A DNA stretch of 64,000 bases from Sthenelais limicola (lineage: Eukaryota > Annelida > Polychaeta > Phyllodocida > Sigalionidae). The notes below the pieces were generated by a model. That model did not search any database, had not been told where the DNA came from, and saw only the letters and a program-made list of their open reading frames with translations. The stretch spans positions 139,551,442 through 139,615,441 of the forward strand of contig OW804096.1 of NCBI GenBank assembly GCA_942159475.1. Direction: 5' to 3'. Shown here one piece after another: positions 1-15,400 of this stretch (position 1 is its first letter; every line of letters begins with the position of its first letter). The position numbers were made by a program, and so were the translations under genes.

Positions 1-481
1 AGTTGTCCACAGTCCAGTGGACCGTGACTCTAGGGTCCAGTTTGATGACCAAATCCAGCATATTCCCTCCTCTCCTCAGTCCAAATCTCCTCCCCCTACA
101 GCACCCCCGGTTCAACCAGTTGCATCCACCTCCTCCAGTACCACACAGGACAAACCGGAAGTACCCCCCGCAGCACCGGAAGTTGCACCGGAAGTTGCAT
201 CTACCAGCGCCACTGAGCCTCTAGTGGTGGTCAGCGGAACTGACACGAGGGAGGAGAGGGAGATTGTGGTTCCCACTAAACTAGGTCATATACAATGGCC
301 TCCTAAGAAAGAAGAGGAAGAAAAGACAAAGCCCAAGGTTGGTAAGCTAAAGATTAAGCAGAATATTATCACAGAGGGTGGCAGACCTGTCTCTGCTTCC
401 ATGGAGGACGCGCATGCGCGAGTGATAAAAGAGATCCAGCTGTTCAACGATGAGCCTGTGGATGAACCCAAACCGGAAGTT
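1..481 (+). CDS. MYO15A: MYO15 exon 1 of window (partial at 5' side), acidic/proline linker
   Basis: The frame is open from position 2 and runs off the left edge, so the exon start is unknown. It is rich in Pro, Ser, Glu and Lys and contains GHIQWPPKKEEEE and KLKIKQ. This is the low-complexity linker that follows the first MyTH4/FERM part in myosin XV. The donor is GTT|GTAAGT and the exon ends in phase 0. The apparent start codon at position 17 is a GTG inside the exon, not a true start. Confidence 0.85.
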
Positions 482-3400
482 GTAAGTGAACTCACTTTGA
501 GCTTTACTGCCCCAAGAAACAAGAAATCTTAAATTTAAGTATATTCTTAAGAAATGTCTTTCTATTTACCATAGCCTTCATAAAACTGTTAATTACAGGA
601 TAAACAGATTATTGAATTTATGAAATAATGTGTATTTACTAAATGGTTTCTACAGTTACAAGATATCCCTATTTTCGTTCTCCAACTGATATTATGCTAC
701 AATTATAATCCTTCATTTCCAGAAAAAAGGAACCCACACCAGAATTGACATGAAGGCCCGACAACTGGCATTAGAACAGGCGTTGGGCAAGAAAGGTATG
801 ATTTAGTGACTTATCAATAACACGAACAATATGATTGCACAATAAGATCATTATGATTATTCTATAATATAGAACTACTTACTAATCAATTCATATCAAG
901 TTTATAATCCATTAGAAATCTTTATAAAGACTAACACCAATCCATGTTTTCAGTAGTCTGCATTGAAATATTTAAAAATTCATTCGCGTTATGAGTAGAA
1001 ATGAGTAGATCCAATTAGGTATATTATAATCCATGTAGAGTATTTAATACTAACTGGTTCATTGCATGCATGAAAAACTTTAATCTTGAAATTAAGAAGT
1101 AGGAACTACGATGATATATCGAGGTAGAAAAAGGAATGCTAATAATACCCTGAAGTGGAAAATACATACTAATCTCAGAAAGAATAACATTCGATTTTTT
1201 TTCCAATTTTGTTTTAGATTTTTTTTAAATGATATTCAATATACGATGTGTGTATTAGTAAATTAGTAAATAAGTGACCAGTGGTCCTCGAATATTCAAT
1301 AATCCCTCCCCCTACCTTAGAAAGATAAAATTATTATTATCATTTTATATAATACATGGGAAAATAAAATATTAAATCTACAGCTAAAGAGAAATGCAAA
1401 TAAAACATATTACAGAACTATATATTAACGCCTATGAAACTTAGGTCAAAGGTCATCCCTCCCTGGCTCTCAATATCAAAGATTAACTCGGCAAAAAAGG
1501 CAACTCGTAACCTAGTTGAAACTTTAGCTATGGCATATTAATTGATACAAATATGTGATGTGTTTCAGGAAAATGAGTCATAAGTCGTAAAATTGATATT
1601 TTTCAAAGTGTTTTTTTCACAAGATCACACTATTGGAATGTTCTGATTTTTGGGGAGTTGATCACTTATAGCTATACCGACCAATGTATCAAATTCCAGG
1701 ACAATCTATGTAATATATTCTTTAGTTTTAAAGGTACTCATATGGACTACATTTGGTTACTTTACTGTTTATTGACCCCCAGAAATATTGGAAACTTTTT
1801 CTCAAAAACGAAAATATCAAACTTTAAATCTAGAAATACTTATACGATTATTAGACTGTTTACTATCATTGGAATCAGCTTGATCTCATCTTTTCAAATA
1901 TAATGGTATCTCAAAATCTATTTTTTGCGACTTATGACTCATTTTCCTGAAACACATCACATATGTGCATGTAAATGAATGGTCCTAACATTTCTCATTG
2001 GAATCATGCACGCAATAATCTGGTGGTTGACTAATAATAAAGGTTCAGACGAGACACATGCCTTGAACAAAACCCCAAAATCATTACCAATAGGTTAAAA
2101 GAAACCAATAAAGGATTAACTGAAATGGAGGTTATTAATCTTTTTAGACTCTGCCGTAGTTTGTTATAGCCCCCAGACTGTTCAAGGCAGTTACTAATAC
2201 CTTTTTATATAACACCTTAATACTTCAAAACCTTTAAAGTTCCTCTATATACTACCCCCTCAAGAGAATTTAACAAAACCTATGTCATACCATAACTGGT
2301 GCTTTTCTATTGAAGGTGGTCCTGAGGCTACAGAACCTAAAATACCCCCTCCCCCACCCCCTCCCATCCCTATTGAAACGTTCTCAGCCAGAGGTAGGTT
2401 ATAAATAGACTAAGCTGGATAGATGGAGTTTGTGCCTATCCCTCTCTCTGTCTATTTGTCTATCCCTCATTATCGTGTGTCAGTTTCTCATGTTAAGGTG
2501 TCTGTAACTTGTAAGTGTGGCCCAAGGAATTCACTGATCATTGCCTATAGAGTGCGTAAGTGTCATGGCGGCGGGGCGCAAATTAACGAAAATTAGTTGC
2601 GTAGTTGTACCGATGTGTGGACCGGAAGTAAACAATCTCCATAGAGTTAGCATTGGGGCGATAAATAATCACTCTTTATATCGCCCCTGTAAAGGTTTAA
2701 GGATTATGGAGGCTATAGTTGAAATTGTTTGCCTCTAGAGATGGATATATGTGAGTTAGAAGTCCTAAAACTATATGATCGTTGAAAGAACAGAGATTTA
2801 ATATCGTGGTAACGTTGGGGCTATGGGACTTTCGCGCGACATGTCCACATGACGTCATGAAACTGCAACAGTTGCGTGACTAAAAAAATCGCCGCGATGG
2901 ACTACTTACGCGCCCTATTAGGGGAAGCGTCAAAGATACACATTTACCCAACAGAATTAGTTCAATAATGGTGGGGCGGTTTTGAAAAAGGGTTTTCCTG
3001 GTTGAAAAATAGTACAACAAAAGTTATTTTGACATACAAAGAAAGCTGAGGTACAGGAAATTCCAATTATGATATTATATTTCAATATAGATACTTTAAA
3101 TTACTTCATGTGCCATATTTAATGAGCCAAGCTTTTTTTGTGATCTTATGTGATTTTAGACTCTCTTCATGTAAAAGTTGTTTTTTTATTTCATTTCAGG
3201 TCAATAAACATATTCAAACTTAAAATATAATAATAATATTGATGTTTATAATAATTGAAAAATAGGTTACATGTGATCATTACTTAGATACAGAAATCGA
3301 TATGTTGTTTTCAAATTTGTATGTTTTTATTAATGTTTATCTCTTACCAATCTAAGTGTATTCAAATGGGGTAAATGAAACTTAATTATAATAATAAAAT

Positions 3401-6400
3401 AATGACAATAATGTATAAAGGATTCATCAGTTAGCAACGAAAACTGATTACTTAACAGAAAAGAACACTGGGTGGAGCTATGTTAATAGATAGATTTAGG
3501 CGATGATGAGTTTTGATTTTGTGTGTTGTGGGTTTCTTGTGTCCCAAGCCTTTATATTTCATGCTTTTGTTGCTTTTTGCTTTGTGTTAGGGCTTCATAC
3601 GTTGCTGCAGTTGTCTAGAAATAGAATTGCTTTGTTATATTTAAATGCTTCATTTTAAGTGAAAAGTCTAGGGACTTCCCCATAGAGATTGCTAAATTGA
3701 AAATTGAAGATGCCTTTTAACACTTTTTATTTTGTAGTGCATTAGATAATAGAATAATTTGTATAGATTGAAGCTGCCATCCATCACAAATTAAAGATTT
3801 TTAACATTATCTTTCTTGTCCTAACCATCTGAAAACCGTTTGACAATTTTGAAGTATTTTACCCTGTTGCTGCAGGGCTTTAAAGCAGAATTTCTGAGAA
3901 TAATAACTTTAGATTATATTATCATATAAGTATCATTTCCACCATGAAAATGTCCAGCTTATTGAGTAATACATGGGCAGGAACATGGTTGTGCACTTTA
4001 TGATAGATACTGGTCTTCCGGGAGTATTGTAACATATGGGTCAGATTTTCAGAAAATGTACAATTGGCCTTCACCAATCTTCTCAAATTTAAGTCGAAAA
4101 TCAGGTTCAAAATACAGTTCAACGTAACCAGACAAAATTATTGAATGAATGCAATACCGAATATTAACATAGAATGTAATGAGAGCCGTGTCTAGGAGGC
4201 TGTATACGATGCCCACCAGTTTTTACCGACCTGAGTATCTCTCGAGAGGCCGCTAGGCCTCGAGAGAGATACTCAGGTCGGTAAAAACGAGTGGGCATCG
4301 TATACAGCCTCCTAGATACGGCTCGAGTTACATTCTATTTTTATATCATGATCTCATATTTAGAAAAAAGTCAGAAACGATCTCTTTATTTACCTACTTC
4401 GTACAACGATCCACCATGTTGAGTGACAACTCTCGAAGCGTATGACGTGACGAATGGGCGTGACGTCATGCGCAGCGCAACGTCACGGTTCATTTTTTAC
4501 TAGGGGGAGTCATGGAAAAACAATGCCCGCGTGTTGAGGTGTAAATGACGCAATCCACCTTGTGTGAAGGAGGTGTTTAGAGGTCAGATATGTTTAATGA
4601 ATAACAATATAAATCATTTAAGTGTTATTTCACTATAGAATATTAACAAAATTTACTGTTGTGTCAGATAAATTTCACCTGGTCCTCCCCTAGCTAGTAC
4701 AGTACATCGAGCATTGACCAATAGGAAGCCTCTAAATGAATACGCCTAAATTCACGCGTGGTGCATCAGCGACGTTATACGATGGTCGGATTTCACTCTG
4801 TTCCAGGGTGTACAACCCCCGATCATGATATAAACTTGGATATACTTAGTATTTATCAATTTTCGACCTAATTTAGCAGAATTTGAGAGATGTGTAGAAC
4901 TGTAGATTGTGGCATTTTCTGAAAATCTGACCCCATATAGGTGTGATGAATGAAGTAGGAGATGAAACAACACATGACACCAGACAATTATACAAAAAGT
5001 AATACAGTGCTGCAAAGACAGCTATTAATATTTTTACTTAAACACAAACTACCATCGAAAGTTATTTGACAAGTTTGTAGGATGTTGCTATGCTACTCTT
5101 GCTACAGAGCTCTTTAAATCAGCAATTTCTGAGATTAATACTTCATTGTACAATATCTATATGCTGTGCTAAAAGTTATTAAAAGAAATTAATTACCTCA
5201 TACCTGATTTACCATAATTATTAATTTGAGGGTTCTGTCGGAAGAACTGTCAAGGCAGAGATATGTGACCCATTTTTCCGAGTAAGCCATATATAAAAAA
5301 AAGAATTTGGAAAAATAAAGTTTCAATATATATAATATTAGTGATTTAACAAGCCATACATGGTGTATTATTCAGCAGAGCCAGTACCGGAGCCCGTGGA
5401 CGATGAGGCAGACTTCGCGACCCCTGCGGTACCGGACATCACAGAGCTAGAGAACATGAAGACTAAACTGTTTGCTGGTGACCATGGCCCCTATCTGACC
5501 TACACCAGGGTGCCCTGGGCCCTCACCATCAGGAAAGAGGTCAGTAGTGTGATTTATTTCACCCTTGATATGCTCAGTCCATAGAAATAACATAGGCTCT
5601 GTATATTGTTTAGCTGGTCAGTAACTGAAGCGACATTGCACGCGGGGAATACACAGCCGACCTAGTTTTTTGTACACTGTGCGCATGCGTGCTTTCTGAT
5701 CTTTGCCAGTTCCGGTCCTGTTTCGGAGACATGTTTTCGAAGCGAATCAATCTAAAGAACTAATTATTTAACAATTTATTTCTCAAAATCGCTGTAGATC
5801 ATGTTAAGGGCGGAGCGGAAGACCTACCTAGACTATTGTCTATCTAGAATGTTGGATAATCTCACTGTAAAAAACATCTCTTGCAACAAAAGAATTCTTG
5901 AATTGAATTGAATTGAATTTAACATTAGTTTAGTGTGCGGGGTGAAATAAACACAGAACAACCCTTGGATTCTCGGCGTCAGGAATATTCACTCCCGCCT
6001 CGAATTCTGGGTAGTTCTGTATATTTATTACACCTTTGTAGGGGGTAATATGGAAGGCCATAGGCTACAGCATTGAGGTTCATATCATATACAGTGAGTA
6101 ATAAGGCCTGTGTATTACCTCACCATTAATTTCCATTGAACTTTCATTATTTCTTTGCCATGAATATTTGGAAAAGTATAATAAATACAAAATTACCCTC
6201 GGGCAATCTCCAAGTTCCATATAACATGTGGGTTATGTAATTGTTTTGTTAGCTATGCTCACTGCAATTGTTACGCCTGTGTGCAATATGTAATGTTGAG
6301 ATTACTGTCAGGCAGTTATGTTTATTTATTTTATTGTGGAGGGATGTTTTATTCCTTGGCATTTGTGGTGCCCCCTCCCACCAATAACCCTTACTACCTA

Positions 6401-9400
6401 TCAATAGCCCATAATACCTCTCTCCATACATTCCCAACCACTACATCATAGAACCACCCAAATATCACCAAATGTCTGTGCTACAGGGCCTTTAAAAAAG
6501 TCCACATTTCAGGGACCCGCCTAGCCCGTGTTTGCGATAGCTTCAGTTAGTAATTGTCATGCAGTTGATTTTGCAGCAGAATATTGATAAACTATAGCCA
6601 CAGCAGAATATTGATAAATCCAGCGCTATAAATCATAATATGAGTAACTCTTGTATAAACATATAACAGCAGCAGAATATTGATAAATTCAGTCCTATAA
6701 GTCATAATATTATGAGTAACTCTTGTATAAACATATTGATGAATATTGATAAATGCAGTCCTATAAGTCATTATGAGCAATTCTTGTATAAACATATAAC
6801 AGCAGTAGAATATTGATAAATCCAGCTCTATAAGTCATAATATGAGTAACTCTTGTATAAATAATTGATAAAAAATATTGATTAATTAATATTATAATAT
6901 TATAATTGATTAATATTGATAAATATTGATAAATGCAGTCCTATAATTCATATCAATATGCATAAATCTGGTAAATTGTTGCAGGTGTTCACGCCTACTG
7001 AAGTGTTGGAGACGCCCACCCTCATCCACCTCATTTTCTGCCAGATCATCATGGACGTCTTCTCTAACGCCTGCATCAGGATCCCCAAGGAAGAGAAGAC
7101 CCGGATGAAGGGCATGCTGGGTAATTGATCATTAATTGATTGAGTAATTTATTTTATAAAGGAGTATATTTATATTCATTTTTGTTTTATGTAATGTTAG
7201 TTCGATAAATAAAGTAGTATCTTATCTCATCTTATCTTATCCTATTTCTAGATTTAGATTGAGACAGACAATGTGAGCCTTGTGCATGGGTCAGATTTTC
7301 AGAAAATGTACAATTGGCAGCTCTACACATTTGGTAAATTCTGCTAAATTAGGCTGCAAGTTGGTCAATACTAGGTAAATTCGAGTATATTCGGCATTGC
7401 ATTGATTCTAGCAATCAGTTTGGTTAGGTTGGACTGTATTTTAATCTTAATTTTCGTCTGAAATTTGGGTTATTTGAGAGGATTGGTGAAGCATGGGAAC
7501 GACTGGAAGAACTGGGATTATCCCAGAAGTCTGTCGACCAATTTGTCACTCTTTTTAATGTAAATGTTGCTATTTTTTGACAAATAAAAGATTTTTCAAT
7601 TCATTTCAATTCAAGCTGAATTGTACATTTTCTGAAAATCTGACCCACATAGGCTTCTTTTAAAACGCTTCATTTTAACTGACCTTTACTCCATTTTTTA
7701 TTGTAATTCATGAATAAAATAAAAGGCATACACCACCAGCTGAGTGTTAAAATAAGTAATTAAACATTCTATAAGAATTAATAACTGTTTTTTATAGATA
7801 TTTGACACTTCAGAAATATCGTGAATTGTAAGATATGACTGTTATTTATTTTACTAAATTATTTGATTAATTGATTGATTAATTGGAAGATTTCATTAAC
7901 TGAGCGATTAATAAATCTTATTTCAAAATGATCGGGTACATTTCAATGCAATTTATATTTCTTTTATCCATTTATCCTTTGTCTAACACCTAAAAATCAT
8001 TAAAATATGACATAACTATATTGTCATACAGTAATGATTGGGTATTTACAAATAATTGTTTCATCCTAATAGTATGATTATTCATTTGATAAAATATATG
8101 TTTATTTTCAGAAAACAATGGAGTAAATGCTGAGAATATGATAGACAACCAGAATCTACAACTGAAGAAACGAGTCATCGATACTGCAAGAGACTGGCCC
8201 TTCTACTTCGCAAGGCTTTTCCCTGTCAATGTGAATACATACAACAGCTTTTATTGAACCTTTCTTGTTTCACTCATCACTTTATTTACTTTTCTACTTA
8301 TTTCAATCAGGTATTATGCTAGATAATGATACTGAAATTAAACTCAATAAACAATTTACAAGCTAATATGCTCTATAAGATGACCTTAGAAATGCATAGA
8401 TTATTTGAACGAGACAAACACACAACCGTCCCCCAGTAAAGCTACCATGCAACTGAAGAACGTCACATTATTCAGGCGTGAGTTACTAAGACCTCATTCG
8501 TGCCCTTAGTGATGTCATGGTGACATCAACAAGGGGTGCACTTGTTGCCTGGCATCAGTGTCCAGGCGATTTCAACCTCAATATGTAAACAAAGGCATCT
8601 TGAGATTAAAAAGGAATTTATATCCGAATAAATAATGGTTCCCTTATGAGATAAAATTAAGTATTTGGATTTGAATAGACATCTTCTTCCCAACAATTTT
8701 TTTTATTGGTTTGGCACTACATGGTTTCGCTAACAATAGCTCGTCAGGCCACTGGCATCACTAGTGATGTCAATGGGGGGATAATATGAATGGATGAAAG
8801 CAAGTTCACCCTATCTCCATTTCCGAGAAAATAAAGAAAAGTTCAATATTAAGGCATTATTCTAAATTAAAAAAAAATAAAAAAAAATAAAAAAAATAGA
8901 AATGCATAGATATGTTTAATAAACTGTCTTGAAATTTGGTACATACATTTATACGGCATACGAGGGTAGATACCCCAAAATGAGAACATTCCTACAAATA
9001 GATCTTGAAAATAAAACACTTTAAAATACAGGTTTTGTGACTTGTAGCTCATTTGTAATCTGTTTTTGGAAAATGAGTCATAAGTCGCAAAAAATGGATT
9101 TTGAGATATCACCATATTTGAATAGAGGAGATCAAGCCGATTACAATGATAGTAAACAGTAATAGATAATATGTATTTCTATACTTTAAGTTTGATATTT
9201 TAATGTTTGACAACAAGTTTGAAATATTTCTGGGAGACCAATTACGAGTAAAGTAATATTACTCAATATAATGACCTTTAAAACGCAAGGATATATTTTA
9301 TGCACTGTCTTGAACTCTGGTACATGCTTTCATATGACTTAAGGCGCTAAACCCCCTAAAAATCAGAGCATTCCAACTAAGAGATCCTGTGAATAAATCA

Positions 9401-12400
9401 CTTTGAAAAATATCAATTTTACGACTTGTGACTCATTTTTCCAAAACATCACAATTATTATCAAAATGTAAACATCTGACTTGTTGCACAGGGTGGGAGG
9501 AAGAATGCGGCGGTGCAGATCGTGGGTGTGAGTCACTCAGGCGTTAAGCTGCTCGCACGGGAAAAGGACCTCGTGGAGGACAACCTGCATGTTGTCGATC
9601 AGTTCAAGTAAGTTTGCTTTCTTCAATTCAATTCAGAGATTCTTTATTTGGGTCAGATTTTCAGAAAATGTACAATTGGCAGCTGTACACATTTAGTAAT
9701 TTCTGCTAAATTAGGCTGCAATTTAGTCAATACTAGGTAAATTCGAGTATATTCGGCATTTTATTGGTTCTAGCAATGTCTTTGGTTAGGTTCAACTGTA
9801 TTTTTAACTTTATTTTTGTCTGAAATTTGAGTTATTTGAGAGGATTGGCGAAGGTGAATTGTACATTTTCTGAAAATCTGACCCATTTGCAGATCTTGTT
9901 TACAAAGCAGGTTATTCGATGTCTGGTAACAGTGAGTGAGACCCCTGATACCAGGTCTTCGAAGGAGTGCCTGGAATCTTGATTTCTTTGAACTTTGTTA
10001 CAACGATAACAATAATAACAATGATATTGAAAATTTATGATACAACAATGTAGCTTATGTATGTGATTGAAAATGAGTTAACAATGAACCAAAGATGATA
10101 GGTGATGTTTGGCGGCGAGAGGTATTGACTCCCGTAGATTATGTCTATAGTAAAATGGTTTGTTCAAATGGGTCAGATTTTCAGAAAATGCACAATCTAC
10201 AGTTCTACACATCTATCAAACTCTGCTAAATTAGAATGAAGATTGATAAATACTAGGTATATCTGAGTGTATTCTGTATTGTATTCATTCAATAAATCTG
10301 TCTGGTTATGTTGAACTATATTTTGAAGCTCATGTTTGCCTTAAATTTGGGTTATTTGAGAAAATTGGTGAAGGCCAATTGTACATTTTCCGAAGACTTG
10401 ACCCAAATATAATTTATTCTGCAAAAAACATTATGCCACATGGACATTATTCTTACCCCAATTTAGGTAAAAAATATCGTTATAGAAAACTGAAAGAACG
10501 ACATAAATACTTTGCAAATTTACAAAAGTGTTTTATTTGCCCCTGACAGATTCTCGGATATTATAGACATCAGTGAACCCAAGCCATCCGTCCTACAGAT
10601 CCATGTCAATAACAACTACATCATCGTCTACTCACCCAGGGTAAGTTAGACATGGATTATTAGTTTCCTTAATGCGTACGGTAGCAGTAGGATTCAGTTT
10701 ATAAAAGACTGGGATGGTGCAGTCCTGGGAGGTCGGATGTATATGGTCTACAGACGTGAGGGCCCAACGACGATAGGGCCCACTGTCGCTTATTTTCAGA
10801 CGTTAGGGCCCACCCATCCTCAGACATTAGGGCCCACCTATCATTATATTATAAACAACTCTCTCTCCACGATGAACAAATAGTTGTTTTATCTCAGGAC
10901 ACAACGAAAAACACAGTGTATTGTGAGCATATATATGCTTAACCTGAAAAAATATATTTGATTTTTTTCTATTTTCATGAATGAAAGCATGTATAATAAA
11001 TCTGTTAACTAACTCGTTGGTTTCAGTTCCTTAGAATATTGCACCCGTTGCTACACATCTCGTGCAATATTCACGCACCTTCAACCATCTCCTTATTGGG
11101 ACCGGACCAAACTGGTCTTAATAACGGGTTGGTCGTATTATCGAGATCGTAATGATGGTATAGATGGCAGGATTCCACTGTATTTTTTTCAAGGAAAATC
11201 GATTTTATTCACATTAAGAGCTACGGACATCAAAGATAACAATTTTTTTCCATAAGTATTTTCGCTATCCAGATCACCATACGGTGGCCTTCCTCTCGGA
11301 CCTGTATATGTGATGCATTACAGAAAAAAGAGTCATAAGTTTTATTCACAAGATTTCTTTGTAGGAATGTTCTCATTTTTGGGATATCTAAGGGTTTAAA
11401 ATGTATGAATACTTGTATTAAATTTTAAGACTTTATTTACTATATCCTTGGATTTCTCAGGTCACACTATGAAGAGCATATAGCTACTTTACCAGTAACT
11501 GTCCACCCATAAATATGTCAAACTTGTTTTTCAAGTTTATAAAAAGAGAATTGAACATAAAATATAGAAAAAGTTTCCAGATTTTCTACATGTAAACATC
11601 ATTGAAATCCACCTCATTTCACCTTTTAGATTGTGATATTTTAAAAAAAATTCTATTTAAGCTTACTTATTCTACTTATTCTACTATATTTAACGACTCT
11701 CGCTTAATTAATAGTCATAGTTATAACCACTAGACAGGTACCTTCACACATCATCTTCATCGTTTTATTATTTAGCTTTTTCTATATATTTTTTGTAATT
11801 TAAATACTTAAATATAAACTGGTTGAATTTGAATTAGAATCCTCTCTGCTCTATAAGAATTGTTCAACTAAGTCAGGGCATAACGAAAATCACAATTATA
11901 CCTATATTTTTGTGAGAGTGTACTTGTCTGTTAAAATCTGAATACAATTTTGTCCAAAAAAAAGCTTAATTTTTTCTGTAACATATCACAAATTATCTGT
12001 AAAATTACAATATAGGACAATTGTACAACCCCTGGCAGTCTGACCCATATAATACATTCAGTTCAACCCCTCCCTGTTAGAGGCTCCACCTGGAGGCGGC
12101 CATCTTGACTAGTAAATGGGTCAGATTTTCAGAAAATGTACAATTGGCAGCTCTACACATTTAGGAAATTCTGCTAAATTCTGCTGAAAAAATGAAGAAT
12201 AACGGGTATATCTGGGTATATTTGGTATCACATTGATTTAAAGTATAACTTCTGTTATGTTAAACTGGATTTTGAAGCTATTTTTTGTCTTAAATGTGGG
12301 TTATTTGAGAAGATTGGTGAAGGCGAATTGTACATTTTCTGAAAATCTGACCCAAATGAGGAACCACCCTGTATGTACACACAGTGAGAGAGAGGGGGAT

Positions 12401-15400
12401 TGAGACTGTGGACATAGCCCCACTCTCTCTTCTCCCTCCCCTCTCCCCCTCTCTCACTCCCTGAAATGGCTATGTGGGTCACATTCTCAGAAAATGCACA
12501 ATCTATAGTTCTACACATCTCTCAAATTCTGCTAAATTAGAGTGAAGATTGATAAAATTGAAGGTATATCTGAGTATATTCTCTATTGTATTCATTCAAT
12601 AAATCTTTCTGGTTATGTTGAACTGTATTTTGAACCTGATTTTCGTCTTAAAATTGTGTTATTTGAGAGCATTGGTGAAGGCCAATTGTACAATCTGACC
12701 CATGTTAGCATCAAAGCAATGAATACTACCTGAGTATAGGACTTCAGAGTGAGTAGAAGCGGGCGGGTTGGGGAGGGGAGGGGGGGGGGCACTCTCCATT
12801 TTTTTGAAATATCATTCGGGGTGGCCGCAGGACCATTGTTTGAACTAGCAACTAGCTTGGACAACAATGTATCATGAAGGATGTCCACAAAGGAACAGGA
12901 TATTCCAAGAAGGAAAAGGATTTTCCAAAAAGGAAAAGATATTCCAAGAAGAAAATCTTGGATATTTGGGATTTTCCTATTTCACATAGATATCCTTTCC
13001 GATTGGAGTCAAAACTCCTATGCAGTCTAGAATAGAGAGGTTCTGCTAGCAAATGTATCTCAATTACGTAACCGTATCCGTATATTTTTTTGTGAATTAC
13101 GTCATTTTTTTGTATAAAAAATATATTGTGAGATGAAAGACTTTGCTTGATATGGTATGTTACGTTTTCCCCGCCATATTTTGCTGAACCTCTTTCTTCC
13201 TTTTAATATATGTTTGTATATCAGAGATACGGATACGTTTACGTTTACGTATAGGTTAGACTTGCTGAACCTCTCTAATAGCACAAGAACAATCAGAGAA
13301 AAGCTAAAGATGAACTAACAATTTAAACAACATGCAATAGTATAAATGATCGCACACTAGAGATAATCAAATTGAAGAGCTCTAAGGGTCGATCTAAAAA
13401 CTTAGTTGCTTAGAAGTATAGCATACAAAGCGATTTCCTGAATGATATATATGACTGTTTGGAATTTCTACAACCCAACTACTCAATAATGTTGAGAAAA
13501 AGATATGTTGACTCCTACAGTGATGTGTTATAGCAAAATGAGTCATAACTCGCAAAATTTATATTTTTTAAAATGAGGTATTCACAAGATGCCTTTCTGG
13601 GAATGTGTTCATTTTTCATGTGCTCAACGCTGCTTGTAGCATGAATACATTTACCAACTTTCAGGAAAGTGTAATAAATATATCCATGTATTTCTAAGGT
13701 CATCTTATAGACCATATTAAGCTACTTTACTAGGAAACGTCCATCCAGAAATATTGCAAACTTGTTTTTCAAAAATTAAAATGTCAAACTTTAAATATAG
13801 AAATACTTCTTAGATGTACTTCATGTTTACTATCATTAGAATTGGCTTGATCTCATCTTTTCAAATATGATGATATCTCAAAATCCATTTTTTATGACTC
13901 ATGACTCATTTTTTTTAAACACATCACGGTACCAGTAAAGTAACTAAATATACTCCATACGATGGCCTTCAAAATGCGAGGATATATTTAATACAATTTT
14001 TTTAAATTTGTTACACGGATTTATCTGACTTTAAGTGCTAAACCCCCTAAATATTAGATCATTTCAATAAATAGATGTTGTGATAAAAATACTTTGAAAA
14101 ATATCAATTTTGCGACTTCTGACTCATTTCCCTGAAACACATCACAAATGTGAAGTAACCCCCCCCCTACCCGTCTCCCCTTCACCCAGGACCTAGAATG
14201 CAGAAGCTCAAACAACGTGACATGTAAGGATCATAGCTAAGCACACAGGAAAAGGACACCATATCTCTCTCTCTCTACCCTCCTTCCCTCACACAAGCAA
14301 CTGGTTTCCTCAACAACTGAAACCCCTCACCTTCCTCACTCAATATCTACGCCATTATTCTGGCTTTTCCAAGGATTATATTCATACATTTCAAAACAGT
14401 AATCTCTGGAATAACTGATTACCGAAGAAGTTGAAGGAAACTTCTAATAGTTCAAAGAGAGAATTCAGGAAAAGGCTTCAAAAGAGGAGCTGAAATTGTG
14501 GATTTACCAAAACTGAGGGAGAGCGTGACAAAGTCAAGGGTGAAACTAGTGCATGGGTTTCTACACTTGGATCGTTTCAAAATCTGTTGAATCGGTTTCT
14601 GAGAGATGAATCTGGGTCAACTAAATCTCTTGAATTGATTAATTTCATGAATTATATTCATCATATATCTTTTGTATAATTAATGTTGCATGATAAATTA
14701 GGAAATTCCTATTGATCCAGCAGATGGTTCTAGCATTTTAGTTCAGTAACTCAAACAAATATGATAAAGAATTGTTTAATATATTAAGAAATACCATAGT
14801 GTGGAGTACAAGGTGGACATAAGTCGTAGGAAAATGTACCATAGGCATATCTACACATTCATCGAATTCTGCTAAATTAGAAAATTAGAAAGTTCTGCTG
14901 AAAAAATGAAAAATACTTCGTATATCTGAGTATTATATATTTGCTATTGCGTTGAGTAAAAGCATCTGTCTGATTATGTTGGACAGTACTTTGACCCTCA
15001 TTTTTGTCTTAAATTTGGATTATTTGAGAGGATTGTTGAAGGTGAATTGTACATTTTCTGGCGATTTCACCCATATACTCACCGGGTAGGCCCAGAAGCA
15101 AGAGGCCATCAATCGAGCTGCTTCTAGGCTTACAAGGGTCAGATCTTCAGAAAATGTATAATTGGCCTTCACCAATCCTCTCAAATAACCCAAATTTAAG
15201 ACAAAAATCAGGTTCAAAATACAGTTCAACATAACCAGACCGATTTATGAAATGAATACAATACAGACTACACTCAGATGTACCTAGTATTTATCAATTG
15301 TCACTCTAATTTGAGCAGAATTTGATAGATGTGTAGAACTGTAGATTGTGCATTTTCTGAAAATCTGACCCACAACGTGAAGCCACCGAGTACTTGACAC

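Larger units (their letters stand above)
4038..4933 (-). mobile_element. Fam-A copy 1, split by later insertions
   Basis: Left part 4038-4160 and right part about 4838-4933 are the two halves of one Fam-A element. ATAT lies on both outer sides (4034-4037; about 4935-4938, after one extra C), taken as the 4-bp target duplication. About 680 bp of other DNA, including a long hairpin, sits between the halves. Confidence 0.75.

Noticed and set aside
17..532. A start of a gene at position 17
   Set aside because: The codon is GTG and the frame is open to the window edge. The segment is an internal exon that ends at 481.
2541..2738. 65-codon frame in a GC-richer island as a small gene
   Set aside because: It lies within an inverted-repeat element and has no splice sites or recognisable residues.
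6592..6795. Minus-strand frame with repeated peptides
   Set aside because: Translation of the AT-rich tandem repeat only.
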